In this document: one piece after another, positions 52,998-61,350 of the stretch
Numbering within the stretch: the stretch's first letter is position 1
Layout: every line of letters begins with the position of its first letter
The notes under the pieces: generated by a model
What the model was told of the DNA's origin: nothing
Databases searched by the model: none
Seen by the model: only the letters and a program-made list of their open reading frames with translations
NCBI GenBank assembly: GCA_040387555.1
Contig: JAZKDO010000003.1
Location: forward strand, 992,001-1,056,000
Direction: 5' to 3'
Source of the DNA: UBA4416 sp040387555
GTDB lineage: Bacteria > Bacteroidota > Bacteroidia > B-17B0 > Aurantibacillaceae
Length of the DNA: 64,000 nt
Program-made: the position numbers and the translations under genes

Positions 52998-53978
52998 ATG
53001 AAGACTATACCAATGTTGTTTTTCCGCTGTATATTAAGTTTAGTAATTATAAATGGTTTTTCTGTTCAGCAAGCCTTGGCTCAGGATACTGTGCCTGACA
53101 CTGTTTATACGGGCATTTACATTACCAGTATTCATGACATTGATTTTAAGGAAAAAGAATACACTATTAATTTCTGGCTATGGTTAAAGTATAAGAATAA
53201 AGAATTTGATTTTATCCAGAACCTGGAAGTACCGCAGGCAAAAACGGTAGTGAAATCTTTTTCAACAATTGATACCTCTAATAATGTTGTGTATTTATTA
53301 ATGAAACTGCAATGTGTAATGAAAGATTCCTGGAAGATCAATAATTTTCCTTTCGATAGACAAAAATTGCGTGTTTCTATTGAGAATTCACAATATGATG
53401 CAAAAGCTTTGGTTTTTGCAGCAGATACATTAGGTAAGCATTTCGATGCGCGTTTTACTTTAAATGGATGGACTATCGATACGTTTAAGGTGAGTACAAA
53501 AATTAAATCATATGAAACTGCATTTGGTGATACCGAACTTTCCGCTCCTCATTCAGAGTATGGATCCTATCGTGTAAACATTGGTTTGCAGAGGGATGCA
53601 ATGGGATTATTCTGGAAAATGTTTATAGGGATGTACCTCGCTTTTTTTATAGCTTATGTATGTTTCTTTATTCATGCAGATAGTATTGAGTCACGTTTTG
53701 GGTTAAGTGTGGGATCTTTATTTGCGGTAATCGGTAATAAATATGTGATAGATTCTTCGCTCCCTGAATCGGCTTCTTTTACTTTAGTTGATGCGCTTCA
53801 CGGCATTACATTATTCTTTATTTTTGTTGTGATTGTTTGCACGGTATACGCTCTTAATCTTATAAAAAAACATGATCTTATTAAGGCCAATCTTTTTGAC
53901 AGACGAGCTGCTGTTATCGTAATGTGTCTATACGTGTTGTTGAATATTTATTTTATATACCAGGCAGCCACCCTTTAG
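52998..53978 (+). CDS. Pentameric ligand-gated ion channel homologue (Cys-loop receptor family, prokaryotic type)
   Basis: A 326-residue protein with signal peptide (about 1-29, ALAQ), an extracellular beta-sandwich domain (about 30-200) and four membrane segments (about 203-226, 232-252, 263-288, 304-323). VYTGIYITSIHDIDFKEKEY followed by FWLWLKY matches the start of the ligand-binding domain, and NNFPFDRQKL (115-124) is the Pro-loop without the Cys pair, as in GLIC and ELIC. The second segment aligns without gaps to the GLIC pore helix, including a Glu (231) at the cytoplasmic mouth, which predicts cation selectivity. No regulator or transporter partner lies nearby. TATCTTTA lies six bases before the ATG. 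Confidence 0.88.
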   Translation: MKTIPMLFFRCILSLVIINGFSVQQALAQDTVPDTVYTGIYITSIHDIDFKEKEYTINFWLWLKYKNKEFDFIQNLEVPQAKTVVKSFSTIDTSNNVVYLLMKLQCVMKDSWKINNFPFDRQKLRVSIENSQYDAKALVFAADTLGKHFDARFTLNGWTIDTFKVSTKIKSYETAFGDTELSAPHSEYGSYRVNIGLQRDAMGLFWKMFIGMYLAFFIAYVCFFIHADSIESRFGLSVGSLFAVIGNKYVIDSSLPESASFTLVDALHGITLFFIFVVIVCTVYALNLIKKHDLIKANLFDRRAAVIVMCLYVLLNIYFIYQAATL

Positions 53979-54139
53979 TTAATGTATTGTTCCTTAAACA
54001 TCCCTCTTGGATTTATACGTTAATTCATTTTGAAGGATAATTATTGATTATTATGATGTTTTTAGTATGAACAACTTAATGGTTCTTTGCAATAAAATAG
54101 CATAACATTTTTTAATGTTTGAATCCATACCTTTAGTTT

Positions 54140-55660
54140 ATGACTGCTGATAAAATATTTTCTGTTGATCAGATACATGAGGCTGATCGTTATACGATCG
54201 ATCATGAGCCCATAAAGTCCGTTGATTTAATGGAGCGTGCTGCCACTGCCTGTTCTGGCTGGATCAGAAACAAACCATTTAAGCCATTTGTGATTCACGT
54301 GTTTTGTGGTTTGGGTAATAATGGTGGTGATGGTTTGGCCATTGCCCGATTGCTGTTAGAGGAAGGCTACACTGTTAATGTTTACATTGTACGTTATTCT
54401 GAAAAATGTTCTAATGACTTTCTTTCCAATGAACTTGCATTGAAAGAATTGGCAATTTATAAGATAGCAAACATATTTACAGAGGAAAATATACCGCTTA
54501 TAGAGCAAAAAGATGTGATTATTGATGCCTTGATAGGTACTGGTTTATCTAAGCCCACAGATGGAATGTTGGCAAAAGTCATTGAAAAAATTAATCTGAG
54601 TAAAGCTCCTATCATATCTATTGATATTGCATCGGGACTATTTGCAGATCAACATTCTGATCCAGAATCCTGCATTGTGAAGCCAACATTTACTCTGTGT
54701 TTTCAGTTTCCAAAAGCGGCGTTTTTCTTTCCTGAGAATGAATCATATGTTGGAGAGTTTGTTATTCTTGATATTGGGTTGCACCCTGATTTTATAAAAA
54801 AGGAACCAGCTAAAAATTATTTCTTAACTGAGACTTTTATTCGTAGTTTGATTAAGCCCAGGAGAAAATTTGCACACAAAGGGAACTTTGGACATGCGCT
54901 GATCATCTCTGGAACTGAAGGAAAAATGGGCGCTGCGGTTTTGACTGCTAAATCTTCATTAAGGAGTGGGGTAGGTTTACTTACAGTTCAGGTTCCGGGT
55001 TGTGGATACCTAATACTTCAAAGTACAGTTCCCGAAGCTATGGTAATTTCCGATTTAAATACACGTTGCATTACCGAATCTCATTATTCAGACTGTTATA
55101 ATGCGATCGGAATTGGACCTGGAATAGGTACAGCAGATGAAACCGGTCTTGTATTAGAAAAACTTTTAAGGTCTGCGGTGAGGCCGGTTGTTTTAGATGC
55201 TGATGCACTGAATATACTTTCCCTTCATAAAGATTGGGTAGCTTTAATTCCGAAACATTCTATACTCACACCACATATTAAAGAATTTGAAAGGCTGACT
55301 CAAAAAGCGGAAAATGATTTTGAACGTAATCGTCTTCAGATTGAGTTTTCTCAGATTAATCAAGTGTATGTAATTTTAAAAGGTGCTCACACCTGCATTT
55401 CTACTCCCGATGGTCATTGCTATTTTAATTCCAATGGCAATCCAGGAATGGCAAAAGGTGGCAGTGGTGATTCATTAACGGGCATTCTTACAAGTTTGTT
55501 AGCACAGTCTTATACACCATTAGAAACTGCTATGATTGGAGTATATATTCATGGTTTAGCAGGAGATTTCGCGAAAGCTGACAAAGGTGAAATCGGGATG
55601 ACGGCCAGTGATATTATTGATCATTTACCACAAGCTTTTTTGAAAGTTAGCCATCTTTAA
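54140..55660 (+). CDS. nnr: Bifunctional NAD(P)H-hydrate epimerase/dehydratase
   Basis: A 506-residue repair enzyme that restores NAD(P)H from its hydrated forms. The N-terminal epimerase domain (about 1-215, YjeF_N) has DRYTIDHEPI, VFCGLGNNGGDGLAIAR and DALIGTGLSKP. The C-terminal ADP-dependent dehydratase domain (about 225-506, ribokinase-like) has GNFGHALIISG, GPGIGTADETG, LDADALN and the nucleotide-binding GMAKGGSGDSLTGIL. Length is normal for the fused form. VOC protein follows after 28 bases; no functional link known. Confidence 0.96.
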   Translation: MTADKIFSVDQIHEADRYTIDHEPIKSVDLMERAATACSGWIRNKPFKPFVIHVFCGLGNNGGDGLAIARLLLEEGYTVNVYIVRYSEKCSNDFLSNELALKELAIYKIANIFTEENIPLIEQKDVIIDALIGTGLSKPTDGMLAKVIEKINLSKAPIISIDIASGLFADQHSDPESCIVKPTFTLCFQFPKAAFFFPENESYVGEFVILDIGLHPDFIKKEPAKNYFLTETFIRSLIKPRRKFAHKGNFGHALIISGTEGKMGAAVLTAKSSLRSGVGLLTVQVPGCGYLILQSTVPEAMVISDLNTRCITESHYSDCYNAIGIGPGIGTADETGLVLEKLLRSAVRPVVLDADALNILSLHKDWVALIPKHSILTPHIKEFERLTQKAENDFERNRLQIEFSQINQVYVILKGAHTCISTPDGHCYFNSNGNPGMAKGGSGDSLTGILTSLLAQSYTPLETAMIGVYIHGLAGDFAKADKGEIGMTASDIIDHLPQAFLKVSHL

Positions 55661-55688
55661 AAATCCTACCTTTATTAAAATTTGTTTT

Positions 55689-56069
55689 ATGAAAAAAAGA
55701 TCAATGATCATCCTGTATGTTTCTGACCAGGAAAAAAGCAAAACGTTTTATCAATCTGTTCTTGGCTCGGATCCGGTATTGCATGTTCCGGGAATGACTG
55801 AGTTTTATTTAACTGCTGATTTTAAGTTGGGGTTAATGCCTGAAAGCGGAATAGCTAAGATTCTCTGTCCTTTATTGCCCGAGCCCTCTCTCGGTAATGG
55901 AATACCACGATGTGAATTGTACCTTAATGTAGAAGATCCGGAAATAGCACTCGCGAAAGCGATAAATGCGGGCGCTAAACATATAAGTAAAACAGAGTTA
56001 AGAAACTGGGGTGATGTTGTTTCTTATTGCTCTGATCCAGACGGGCATGTCATAGCATTTTTCAAATAG
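55689..56069 (+). CDS. VOC/glyoxalase-like superfamily protein
   Basis: A 126-residue protein made of two beta-alpha-beta-beta-beta units: SMIILYVSDQEKSKTFYQSVLG at the start (key part VSDQEKSKTFYQSVLG), LYLNVEDPEIALAKAINAGA in the middle, and WGDVVSYCSDPDGHVIAFF at the end, which is the usual closing motif. Members include glyoxalase I, dioxygenases and antibiotic-binding proteins. The usual metal residues at the start of the first and second halves are not obvious, so binding rather than catalysis is possible. Function unknown. Confidence 0.88.
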   Translation: MKKRSMIILYVSDQEKSKTFYQSVLGSDPVLHVPGMTEFYLTADFKLGLMPESGIAKILCPLLPEPSLGNGIPRCELYLNVEDPEIALAKAINAGAKHISKTELRNWGDVVSYCSDPDGHVIAFFK

Positions 56070-56094
56070 CAATTTTTTAAAGTGTCGCGTTCTG

Positions 56095-57183
56095 CTAAGT
56101 AAGCTGAACTTTTCCTAATTCTTTCAACCGGTGAATGTGTGATAGCATTGCCGAGCTAAAGCTTGGTTTAAGATTATAAAATATCCCATATTCTTTAGCA
56201 GTTTGTTCTACAATTGGAGCAAGATTCTTGTAATGAATATGACAGATGTTTGGAAATAAGTGGTGTTCAATCTGAAAATTCAATCCACCCACATACCAGG
56301 TTACAAACCTGTTATGCCTTGCAAAATCGGATGTGGTATGTAATTGGTGAACACTCCATTCTGTTGGAATATTTTCTCCTGTAGCAGGTTGTTCGGCGCC
56401 CTCTACCACGTGGGCCAGTTGAAATACGAAGCTTAAAATTACACTGGCAGTCCAGTGCATCATAAAAAATCCAAGGATGATTTGTGCAAAGGAAAAGTTT
56501 GTCAGGAATAAAGGTAGACCAATAATCACACTCAGGTAAATAATTTTTCGTAATAACATTTTGGGAAATTCCTTGGCTATTTTTTTGTTCTGACTTTTAA
56601 CCAAACCCGCTTGGGAATATTTGTACAGGCGCACAAAGTCATTTAAGAGCATGGTAATAGTCATCAAGCCATAAAACAAGAAGGCATATATAAACTGGTA
56701 ACGGTGGTGCCATCTCAATGGTTTATTCTCCGACAAACGGATAGGTCCTTTGTCATCGATATCCTCATCTAATCCTGAAAGGTTAGTGTAGGTATGGTGC
56801 AGAACGTTATGCTGTATTTTCCAATTAAGTACGTTGCTCCCTAATAAATAAAGAGTACCCGCAGGCAAATGATTTACCCATTGCTTCCTGGAGTAAGCGC
56901 CATGGCAAGCATCGTGCATTACGCTCATTCCAACTCCGGCAATACCAAAACCCATTATTATGGTTAGGGCCAGAACCACCCAGGAATTCATTGGTACTAT
57001 TAAAATTATTACAAACGGAATAATATAAGAGCTAATCATTAGGATAGTTTTAAGTACCATTGCCCCATTTGCTTTAGGAGAAATATCCTGTTCCTTAAAA
57101 TAGTCATTCACCAGCTTTCGGAGGTTAATCACAAACTCTTTCTCGTGCTTATTGGTGCTCTTAAATTTAACTGGTTGAAGCAT
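56095..57183 (-). CDS. Membrane fatty acid desaturase, front-end/linoleoyl-CoA type
   Basis: A 362-residue integral membrane di-iron desaturase. The three His boxes are HDACH (90-94), HNVLHH (125-130) and QIEHHLFPNICH near 310, with Gln replacing the first His of the third box as in front-end desaturases. There is no cytochrome b5 domain. It inserts a double bond in acyl chains using O2 and an electron donor. It is the last gene of the nine-gene operon that starts at ccoG or beyond, six bases after the upstream membrane-protein gene. Electron donor genes are not present. Confidence 0.92.
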   Translation of the reverse strand: MLQPVKFKSTNKHEKEFVINLRKLVNDYFKEQDISPKANGAMVLKTILMISSYIIPFVIILIVPMNSWVVLALTIIMGFGIAGVGMSVMHDACHGAYSRKQWVNHLPAGTLYLLGSNVLNWKIQHNVLHHTYTNLSGLDEDIDDKGPIRLSENKPLRWHHRYQFIYAFLFYGLMTITMLLNDFVRLYKYSQAGLVKSQNKKIAKEFPKMLLRKIIYLSVIIGLPLFLTNFSFAQIILGFFMMHWTASVILSFVFQLAHVVEGAEQPATGENIPTEWSVHQLHTTSDFARHNRFVTWYVGGLNFQIEHHLFPNICHIHYKNLAPIVEQTAKEYGIFYNLKPSFSSAMLSHIHRLKELGKVQLT

Positions 57184-57189
57184 ACGTTT

Positions 57190-57621
57190 TTATTTAAATT
57201 GTTTAACCCCAAAAATGATTAAGGAAATAACTTTGATGAATTCCACACCGACATAATAAAAATGGAGATTGGATGAGACGACTTTTCCTGCATTGATTAT
57301 TGTTTCAGCGCGTTGGTCTAATGCCGGCAAGAGATAGAATGTTTGTACTACCAGAATGACCAAGGCAAGCATAAAGAGAAGGTTTGGCCATTCCTTATAA
57401 GGATTGTTACTGAACATTAAATTAATGAGGATTGCACCAGCCATAACGAGTTCAACTTTATTGAGTGCGTTAAATACCAGTCGACCGATACCCAGCCCGA
57501 GTTGCAGGTTAATGCCAGGCGCGCAAAACTTCAGCCAGGCTTCCATGAAGCTGATGGCGCATACAAAACCTATCCATACAAAAGTGCAGGTAGCAATCAA
57601 GGGTTCTTTGACTTGTGCCAT
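57190..57621 (-). CDS. Four-helix membrane protein of unknown function, DUF4149/TMEM205-like
   Basis: A 143-residue protein with four predicted membrane helices (about 8-26, 56-70, 80-98 and 120-138). Charged and aromatic residues between helices (FMEAWLKFCAPGI, LPALDQRAETI) resemble small membrane proteins of the DUF4149 group. No metal-binding or catalytic motif is clear apart from scattered Cys and His. It sits eight bases after the globin and six before the desaturase, so a link to haem or lipid metabolism at low oxygen is possible. Confidence 0.7.
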   Translation of the reverse strand: MAQVKEPLIATCTFVWIGFVCAISFMEAWLKFCAPGINLQLGLGIGRLVFNALNKVELVMAGAILINLMFSNNPYKEWPNLLFMLALVILVVQTFYLLPALDQRAETIINAGKVVSSNLHFYYVGVEFIKVISLIIFGVKQFK

Positions 57622-57629
57622 ACTATTTT

Positions 57630-58010
57630 CTATTTATGAATGCGTTGATTCAGGTGACTGATCTTAGAATTAAAAATCGCCGCCATTAATGTTCCTCTTT
57701 TCTTTGCTTCTTCTGCAATTGGGCCTTCGAATAAGTCATTTACTGTTGCGGTAAATAGTTTTACCCAGGTCGTGAAATGAATTTCTTCTATAGGCATTGT
57801 AGTATGTGGGGGAAAAGGCGCGCCGTTATAGGTATGCTCTTCCAATAAAATGGTTTGCCAGAAACGATACATTTTTTCTAGGTGTTCCGGCCATTTGTTT
57901 TCGATCCGCTCTTTGAAGATGGGACTTAATAACTCATTACTTCTTATCCTTTGATAGAACGTGTCAACCATGAGTTGAATATCTGTGATGTTTTCAATGT
58001 CTTTTTTCAT
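57630..58010 (-). CDS. Group III truncated haemoglobin
   Basis: A 126-residue globin of the short 2-over-2 fold. The B-helix Tyr19 lies in DTFYQRI, a conserved 'LLSPIF' turn follows, W51 and F50 line the pocket (YRFWQTILL), and the proximal His is probably His78 in IEEIHFTTW. Group III globins are linked to nitric oxide handling in Campylobacter (Ctb) but their main task is open. It overlaps hemN by one base, so supply of haem and the globin are tied together. Confidence 0.92.
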   Translation of the reverse strand: MKKDIENITDIQLMVDTFYQRIRSNELLSPIFKERIENKWPEHLEKMYRFWQTILLEEHTYNGAPFPPHTTMPIEEIHFTTWVKLFTATVNDLFEGPIAEEAKKRGTLMAAIFNSKISHLNQRIHK

Positions 58011-59362
58011 CAGGCTGTGGTACTGAATATATTAGTACTTATTTGTTTACTCCAATAACGCTTATCAAATGCAAGACAAATGTTTCTTAAAAATAATTCG
58101 CCTTGCTCTGAAATTATTACTTTATTGTTTTTGATATGGATAAGTTGATCTTCAAGCAGGTCTTTGAGTTTGTCAATCGCTTGTTTTAAAATGAATTGAT
58201 TGCATAGCGTGTCGTTAAAATCACTTTCATGCCGGCACATCAGATTTAAAATGTGTTGTCGGATAAGTAAATCTTCCGGACTTAATAAATGGCCTTTTTG
58301 AATTGGAAATCTTCCTTCGTTTACTGCTGTGCTGTATTCTTCCACTGTTTTAATATTTTGTGCAAAGGCATCCCAGGTATCACTAATAGAAGAGCATCCT
58401 AAACCAATTAGTAATTTAGTTTGGTTAGTTGTATAGCCCATAAAATTGCGATGAAGTGTTCCATTGCGAAAGGCTGTTAATAGTTCATCACCAGGTAAAG
58501 CAAAATGATCCATTCCTACATCGGTGTAATCGGCTTCTATAAATAGTTTTTTTCCAATGTCATAAAGATTTCTTTTTTCGGATGCCAGTGGTAAATCTTT
58601 TTCAGTGTATTTACGTTGGCCTGGTTTTAGCCAGGGCACATGTGCATAACTGTAAAAGGCTATTCTCTCTGGTTTTAATGTAATGATCTGTTCAATCGTA
58701 TTCCTTACGGATTCACTGGTTTGATAGGGTAAGCCATATACCAGATCAATGTTAATGGAAGAGTAGCCAATTTCACGGGCTGTTTCCATTACTGACTTCA
58801 CTTCATCAAAACTCTGGTAACGGTTAATGGTTTTCTGAACCTTTTCATCAAAATCCTGTACACCGAAACTTACGCGCCTAAATCCCAGGTTATATAAGGT
58901 TTGCAAATGCTCCTTAGTTGTGTTGCTGGGATGTCCTTCGAAACTGAAATCAGCATTCTTACTTACTTCACATGAATTAATGATCGTACTTAACAACAGG
59001 TGCAAATTTTTGTAAGAAAAGAAAGTGGGTGTGCCGCCACCTAAATGAATTTCTTTAAGCAATGGTTTTTCTGGAAATAGGTTTAGATACAATTCCCATT
59101 CTTTAAGAAGTGTTTTTATGTAAGGAAGTTCAACAGCATGGTTTACGGTTATTCGGGTATTACAGGCGCAATAGGTACACAGACTTTCACAAAATGGTAA
59201 ATGAATGTATAAGCTAATACCGTCTTTATTATGCTGAATAAACGAATTCTGAACGTGCTCTTTCCAGGCTGTTTCATCAAGGTTATTATCCCAATAAGGT
59301 ACGGTTGGATAACTTGTATATCTTGGTGCAGGGATGTTATATTTTTCTATCAGAGGCTTCAT
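58010..59362 (-). CDS. hemN: Oxygen-independent coproporphyrinogen III dehydrogenase
   Basis: A 450-residue radical SAM enzyme of haem synthesis used when oxygen is scarce. The [4Fe-4S] motif is CESLCTYCAC (Cys58, 62, 65 plus the HemN-specific Cys67), followed by LHLGGGTP-like IHLGGGTPTFF and FEGHPSNTT. The N-terminal YNIPAPRYTSYPTVPYW segment, with the Tyr needed for the first SAM, distinguishes true HemN from HemW. Length is normal. It overlaps scdA by 26 bases and the globin by one. Confidence 0.97.
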   Translation of the reverse strand: MKPLIEKYNIPAPRYTSYPTVPYWDNNLDETAWKEHVQNSFIQHNKDGISLYIHLPFCESLCTYCACNTRITVNHAVELPYIKTLLKEWELYLNLFPEKPLLKEIHLGGGTPTFFSYKNLHLLLSTIINSCEVSKNADFSFEGHPSNTTKEHLQTLYNLGFRRVSFGVQDFDEKVQKTINRYQSFDEVKSVMETAREIGYSSINIDLVYGLPYQTSESVRNTIEQIITLKPERIAFYSYAHVPWLKPGQRKYTEKDLPLASEKRNLYDIGKKLFIEADYTDVGMDHFALPGDELLTAFRNGTLHRNFMGYTTNQTKLLIGLGCSSISDTWDAFAQNIKTVEEYSTAVNEGRFPIQKGHLLSPEDLLIRQHILNLMCRHESDFNDTLCNQFILKQAIDKLKDLLEDQLIHIKNNKVIISEQGELFLRNICLAFDKRYWSKQISTNIFSTTA

Positions 59363-60089
59363 AACTGTTTTGATTGTTGCCTTTCAATTGTTTTTCTAAT
59401 TCTATTACCTTAGGAAAAAGTATATTATTTTCAATATGTAAATGCACATGAAACTCTTTTTCAAATTCTCTAAACCTTTCCATTAAATTCAGATATTCCT
59501 TTGGCGCATTTACTTGACCGGAAAACCCCTGGGTAATGTCTTTTATTTCGGATAAAATTGTTGCCGCCTGAATATGTTCAGTTTCTAATAAATGAATTGG
59601 GTTAGAGATGAATGTTTTTTTGGCAGGAACGTCTTTATCAAGCCTGGATTCATATAGTTTGCGCATATACGGAAATAGTAATTTGTCTTCTTTCCGACAA
59701 TGTTCCGTAAGCTTAATTTTGAAATCATTAAACTTTTCATCAACTTTTTCAAGAGTCATTATTAATGACCTGTCAACATCGGAATTAGAAATTAAGTTTT
59801 TAATGCTGTTATCTAAGGATTCTAAAACTTCGTCTTCATTTGAGTGGTGTTGACCATTGATGAAATCAATCAAACGATCAATACTCATATCTTCCAAGGT
59901 TAACTTACTTTCATTTTTAGACAATTTCTGTTGCTGATTTAGTTCGTTATCTAATTCAGTATAATCTAATCCTTTTTCTGCACACGCTTCTTTGAATGTT
60001 TTCTTTCCATATTGATAATAGTTGAAGTCGTATTTTTCAAATAATTCAATGGCTCCCGGAACATGGATGGCGATTTCTGATAATGTCAT
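59337..60089 (-). CDS. scdA: Iron-sulfur cluster repair di-iron protein, ScdA/RIC-like
   Basis: A 250-residue protein. The short N-terminal DUF542 domain (about 1-45) has IAIHVPGAIELFEKY and KKTFKEACAEKGLD but lacks the usual Cys-Cys, with Tyr25-Gln26 in their place. The hemerythrin-like domain (about 80-235) has the di-iron ligands in TEHCRKEDKLLFPYM, LLETEHIQAA and FHVHLHIENNILFP. RIC proteins restore iron-sulfur centres damaged by nitric oxide or peroxide. It lies eight bases after the PLP decarboxylase and overlaps hemN. Confidence 0.9.
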   Translation of the reverse strand: MTLSEIAIHVPGAIELFEKYDFNYYQYGKKTFKEACAEKGLDYTELDNELNQQQKLSKNESKLTLEDMSIDRLIDFINGQHHSNEDEVLESLDNSIKNLISNSDVDRSLIMTLEKVDEKFNDFKIKLTEHCRKEDKLLFPYMRKLYESRLDKDVPAKKTFISNPIHLLETEHIQAATILSEIKDITQGFSGQVNAPKEYLNLMERFREFEKEFHVHLHIENNILFPKVIELEKQLKGNNQNSYEASDRKI

Positions 60090-60097
60090 AAGCTTAT

Positions 60098-61339
60098 TTA
60101 TATATTGCTTTTTTGTTCGTTTTTTAATTCAGTTAAAAAATCATCTATGATTCCCTGGCGCACGTGTGGCATTACCACAATCTTATACCACAATGGATTG
60201 TGATGGCTGTCAGGTACCAGATGATATTTTTTTGACAGACTTTCACTGATGAACTTTGAGTTAATAGTCACGATATTCAAATCCGGATTTCGGTAATATG
60301 ATATATTCCATTCATCCAGTTTTTCACATATAAATGTTGTTCGGTCTATTAAATGATGCATGTAAACCCGCCATCCCACTGAACCATGAATGCGAAGAAT
60401 CATCCAAACACAAACCGCATTGGCTCCGGAGCGGCTTCCGCATAAAGTAAAATCTTTTCCTTTCACGTATCCGGCTTCGTTGGTGCAAACATATTTTAAA
60501 AAGTTTTTACGAACTAAAAAAATGCCGGTTCCATAAGGTGCCTGCAACATTTTGTGACCATCAATGGAGTAGGAGGTAATGTTTTTATTCTTAAAGGTGA
60601 AAGGACTGCCCTCTTTGATAAAGGGATAAATAAATCCACCATAAGCGCCATCTACGTGTAGTTTATAGTTTATGTGAAATAAATTTAAAAGTTCTGTGAT
60701 TTGATCAATATCATCGACAGAGCCAAACATGGTTGTGGCCATGTTCACATTAACAATAAAATATTTGTACCCTAGTTTCAGGGCTTTTTCAATCTTTAAT
60801 TCCAGATCTTTAATCAGTATCTTTCGTGATATTTGATCTACATGTATTTCAAGTCCGTACAGGTTTAGCAGATCCAGGCCTTTTGGAATGGAGTAGTGGG
60901 TGTCTGACGAATATATTACAGCGATTTCATTTGGTTTCGCCTTAAATTCTTCTTTAAAATAATTCCGGTATATCCAAAGTGCTTCAATGTTTGCTTCTGT
61001 TCCGCCGCTGGCTACGTAGCCATCGTAAGTATTTGGCTCCGCATAAAAAATTTCTTCCGCACATATTTTAATAAGGTCCTTTTCAATTTCCTGTGTACCC
61101 TTAAAAAAGTCTTCATGTTCGTCTCCGAAAGTATGCACGCCAATATGATTTGGATTAGCAATGAGTGTTGAGAGAAAAGGTGCGTCTTTTAAAAATGGAG
61201 CATCATCGTAAAAGATGTTGGTATCTAAAAAAGTACCTGGTATGCCAAGGATCTTTTCAGAACGATAATTTGTATTTCTGCTTAATGCTTCAAACACTTT
61301 ACTTTTAATTTGCGAGTATGAATATTTTTCCCAAAACAT
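60098..61339 (-). CDS. PLP-dependent group II decarboxylase-like protein
   Basis: A 413-residue fold-type I PLP enzyme. The stacking His148 lies in SSDTHYS, the Asp230 that holds the pyridine nitrogen in HVDGAYGG, and the PLP lysine is Lys263 in SIDGHKMLQAPYG. ASGGTEANIEALW is the phosphate-binding region. The pattern fits amino-acid decarboxylases of the group II type (histidine, tyrosine, glutamate, diaminobutyrate or sphingosine-phosphate lyase-like). The substrate cannot be told. It sits in the ccoG-desaturase operon, 11 bases after the exporter gene, where such an enzyme is unexpected. Confidence 0.85.
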   Translation of the reverse strand: MFWEKYSYSQIKSKVFEALSRNTNYRSEKILGIPGTFLDTNIFYDDAPFLKDAPFLSTLIANPNHIGVHTFGDEHEDFFKGTQEIEKDLIKICAEEIFYAEPNTYDGYVASGGTEANIEALWIYRNYFKEEFKAKPNEIAVIYSSDTHYSIPKGLDLLNLYGLEIHVDQISRKILIKDLELKIEKALKLGYKYFIVNVNMATTMFGSVDDIDQITELLNLFHINYKLHVDGAYGGFIYPFIKEGSPFTFKNKNITSYSIDGHKMLQAPYGTGIFLVRKNFLKYVCTNEAGYVKGKDFTLCGSRSGANAVCVWMILRIHGSVGWRVYMHHLIDRTTFICEKLDEWNISYYRNPDLNIVTINSKFISESLSKKYHLVPDSHHNPLWYKIVVMPHVRQGIIDDFLTELKNEQKSNI

Positions 61340-61350
61340 GGTTTAGAATT

